Positions 61,930 through 64,000 of a stretch of DNA of 64,000 bases are shown here, one piece after another; the stretch's first letter is position 1, and every line of letters starts with the position of its first letter. The notes beneath the pieces are model-generated. The model was not told the DNA's origin, ran no database searches, and worked only from the letters and a program-made list of their open reading frames with translations. The stretch is from positions 57,435 through 121,434 of the forward strand of contig JBBQHB010000003.1 in NCBI GenBank assembly GCA_038323575.1, written 5' to 3'. This DNA is from CAINVV01 sp038323575. Its GTDB lineage: Bacteria; Bacteroidota; Bacteroidia; Bacteroidales; Prolixibacteraceae. Position numbers and translations under genes: made by a program.

Positions 61930-62746
61930 CAGCGGCGCTGACAAATGCTTAAAAGGTGATAGTTTATTTGCTAAAGGCAAGTACTTTGAGGCATCAATTG
62001 AATATGAACGCATGATTTTTAAATCTGAAAGTCAGACTGATTTGTATTTCTACAAATACAAAAAGGCTTTGTGTTATAAACAGTTGAAAGATTTTGACCG
62101 TGCGTTGACTGAATTTCAGCCGATTTATTTTTCAAATCCGGGTGATTCGTTGTTTCTGCCTGTTTTTTATGAACAATCGCTTTGTTATTATCTGAATGGT
62201 GAGCCTGCAAAAGCATTGTGGAAAATCGATGAATATTTTCACCGAAATGCAGATACGGCCTCCTACCGGTACTTTAGGCCCGTAAGGATCTTGTGTCTCA
62301 ACGAGACTTTTCAATGGAACGAGGCACAAAAATGCTTCTTGCGTTTGATACAAATGCAAAGTTTTACACCTGAAAAAGAGGCTGAAATGATGCAAATTGT
62401 CAATAATCTCTATACAAAGAGAAACCTGCCGCACATCAGGTCAGTTAAAAAGGCTGAAAATTTGTCACGTTTTATACCGGGTTCCGGACAGATTTATTCC
62501 GGAAAGACAGGAGAAGGCATCGTTAATTTCTTAATTAACACCTCTTTACTTGCATTCAGTGCACAGCAATTTTACAATGGCTTCTACATCACCGGGTACT
62601 TCGCAGGACTGGGGATGTTCAATAAAACCTACCATGGCGGAATCAAGCGCTCAGGAATTTTGTCTTCGCAGGAAAACAATGAACAAATCGTTATTTTTAA
62701 CCGGAGGATTAACGAAATAATTCGTTCCAATTTTGAATTAAACTGA
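61868..62746 (+). CDS. Paralogous TPR-like protein with PGSGQIYSGKTGEG motif
   Basis: A 292-residue protein starting 62 bases inside the preceding gene in another frame. It has a signal peptide (about 1-23), a TPR-like helical region (about 25-190), FIPGSGQIYSGKTGEG (about 205-220) and a hydrophobic pair (about 221-260). The shared architecture with the upstream gene points to tandem duplication and divergence. The ATG at 61868 is chosen over the TTG at 61850 because it gives a proper signal peptide. Confidence 0.7.
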   Translation: MPHKIKFCFSFIFLCGIFLNSSGADKCLKGDSLFAKGKYFEASIEYERMIFKSESQTDLYFYKYKKALCYKQLKDFDRALTEFQPIYFSNPGDSLFLPVFYEQSLCYYLNGEPAKALWKIDEYFHRNADTASYRYFRPVRILCLNETFQWNEAQKCFLRLIQMQSFTPEKEAEMMQIVNNLYTKRNLPHIRSVKKAENLSRFIPGSGQIYSGKTGEGIVNFLINTSLLAFSAQQFYNGFYITGYFAGLGMFNKTYHGGIKRSGILSSQENNEQIVIFNRRINEIIRSNFELN

Positions 62747-62809
62747 ATGACTGAACAAATATCAGATTCTGATTAAAAAAAGAAGGCAACCCGATACCCT
62801 ACCCCTGCA

Positions 62810-64000
62810 CTATTCCACTACGATCATTTCATGAATTTTCAAAACCGGAAGCGAACATTGAATTACCCCATCCCGATAGGTAAAAGGCAACGCCTTGTTT
62901 TCAGGCTGAAGCATCACCTTTGCAGGTTTTCGGGCCGTTCTGATGCCAATCTGTAAGGGTCCCAAGGACGGTATCTCGTCGTGCACCATCACCTTTTCGT
63001 TGTCGTGCGGTCCTGCTGTATTAACCAGGTTGACGATCAGCATCTCCTTCTTCCTGTTAAGGGTAACATCCACATAATGAGAACCTGAAACAGTTACTAC
63101 CGGCTGAGGAAAGATCTCTCTGACCAGGGCAGCCAGAAAATCGCGCATAACAGGTGCCGAACGGTTGGTGTAAGCTTTTCCCAATTCCAGGTGGGTGACT
63201 GCAATTTCACCTTCGCCGAATGGGGTAATGGTTGCCGCAATCTCGGAAGGACCATCCATGTTGACCGCCTGGTAATATTTGCCAAAGGATTTCACCCCTG
63301 CCCCTGGCGTTACACCCTGAGAAAGTGATAATAATTCGGCAATCCAGTTGTTATAGGACAATCCGTTATTTTTAACGGATGGGGCAGCATTAACAGTAAG
63401 GTTCAGTTCATCCTTGAAAAGTGAGGCTGAATTAGGTCCGATCAGCAAAAGTTTTCCACCCTGTGAAACATAGTCGAGTAATTTCTTTTTGAAACCGGGC
63501 GTGATGGTTTCCCATTCGGGATAAACCAGCAACGGGTATTTATTGATATCTGTCAGCTGATGTTCAGCCACAATGTCGACTACATACTGCGATGCAAGCA
63601 GGTTTTGCATGATACCTTTCAGCGGTGTCAGTTCCCTGTCGAAACCGCCGAAAAGCCTGTTTGTTTTGGCATACAGCGCATCGGTCGCCAGGATCAGCCC
63701 GATTTGAGGTACACCGGTCACATTCTGGCACCACGGCTGCCTTTCGCGGCAAAACTTTGCGGCTTCCGACAACAACGGAATCATCCAGTTGTAGATGGAA
63801 CCATCCCTTTTTTGCTGAAGGTAAATCTGGACACCGCCGCCAAGCGAAATAACCGTTGCCAGCGATTCAGCATATAGTATTTTTTTCTACGGTTAAAGCT
63901 TTGCGTTCATTTCGAGGTATGCCATTCCGGTTGGCGGTTTGCACCAACATTCTTTTGCCCAAAAATTTGTCTTTGTTTCTTACCTCCTTTCGCTTTTGTT
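62810..64000 (-). pseudogene. Glycoside-hydrolase-like protein, frameshifted and cut by the window edge
   Basis: From 63886 down to 62810 the frame is open and encodes a Rossmann-like trimerisation domain (YPLLVYPEWETI, GGKLLLIGP) and a beta-sandwich end, as in beta-galactosidase-trimerisation/alpha-L-fucosidase-like proteins. The upstream part reads in another frame to the window end (FLGKRMLVQTANRNG). Dropping one base from the A7 run (plus-strand T at 63880-63886) joins them into TVEKILYAESLATVISLGGG. Either a sequencing error or a real disruption. A start at 63784 would miss the conserved lead. Confidence 0.65.

Overview
The window reads as a chromosomal segment of a Bacteroidota bacterium, most likely in or near Bacteroidales/Marinilabiliales. 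The evidence is a PorP/SprF protein and a type IX secretion (T9SS) type B sorting domain, Bacteroidota-style -7 elements (TAnnTTTG) without clear Shine-Dalgarno sites, a DUF4293 protein, an XRE-YhcG protein, and a cysteate synthase of the kind linked to sulfonolipid-making Bacteroidota. No rRNA, phage, transposase or CRISPR array was seen. Taxonomy is inferred from gene content only.

Layout. 1-7 kb is a core block: tail of an MlaD-type lipid transporter, dnaA, a YigZ protein, pyrB-pyrI, a free methionine sulfoxide reductase-like GAF protein, DUF4293, a nucleoside phosphorylase and a SirB1-like protein. 7-9.6 kb, minus strand, is a zapB-like/zapA/rny cluster with a structured, terminator-ended RNA between zapA and rny. 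9.6-16.7 kb has an M23 peptidase, a perR-katG peroxide-defence pair with a 33-bp palindrome over the perR start site, and a C69 dipeptidase. 17-20 kb has a flavin reductase-rubredoxin fusion, an FKBP lipoprotein, a flippase-like membrane protein and a lipocalin. 20-26 kb is a heavy-metal RND efflux operon (His-rich leader protein, CusB, CusA and TolC types). 26-37 kb is a mixed block: M3 peptidase, mutarotase, cation diffusion facilitator, cysteate synthase, YebC, Na+/solute symporter, phosphoesterase, threonine dehydrogenase and tRNA-Thr(CGT).

37-54 kb, all minus strand, is the main accessory locus: a LytTR regulator, a Reg_prop/LytS-type sensor kinase, a small protein, a 3,304-residue repeat adhesin with a T9SS type B signal, PorP/SprF and an OmpA/PD40/TPR protein. 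The order suggests a sensor-regulated, T9SS-exported surface fibre with its own membrane partners. 54-59 kb holds a quinoprotein-like beta-propeller, an XRE-YhcG nuclease fusion beside a 48-bp inverted repeat, a small membrane protein and an M28 peptidase. 59.4-62.7 kb is a compact cluster (TM2 protein, LolA-like protein, secreted YidD-like protein, two related TPR/membrane proteins) with its own promoter and an internal terminator. I consider it the best candidate for an undescribed envelope system. The window ends in a frameshifted glycoside-hydrolase-like gene.

A recurring feature is short tandem arrays with an exact 7-bp period but different unit sequences at five intergenic sites, resembling the heptameric STRR repeats of cyanobacteria.
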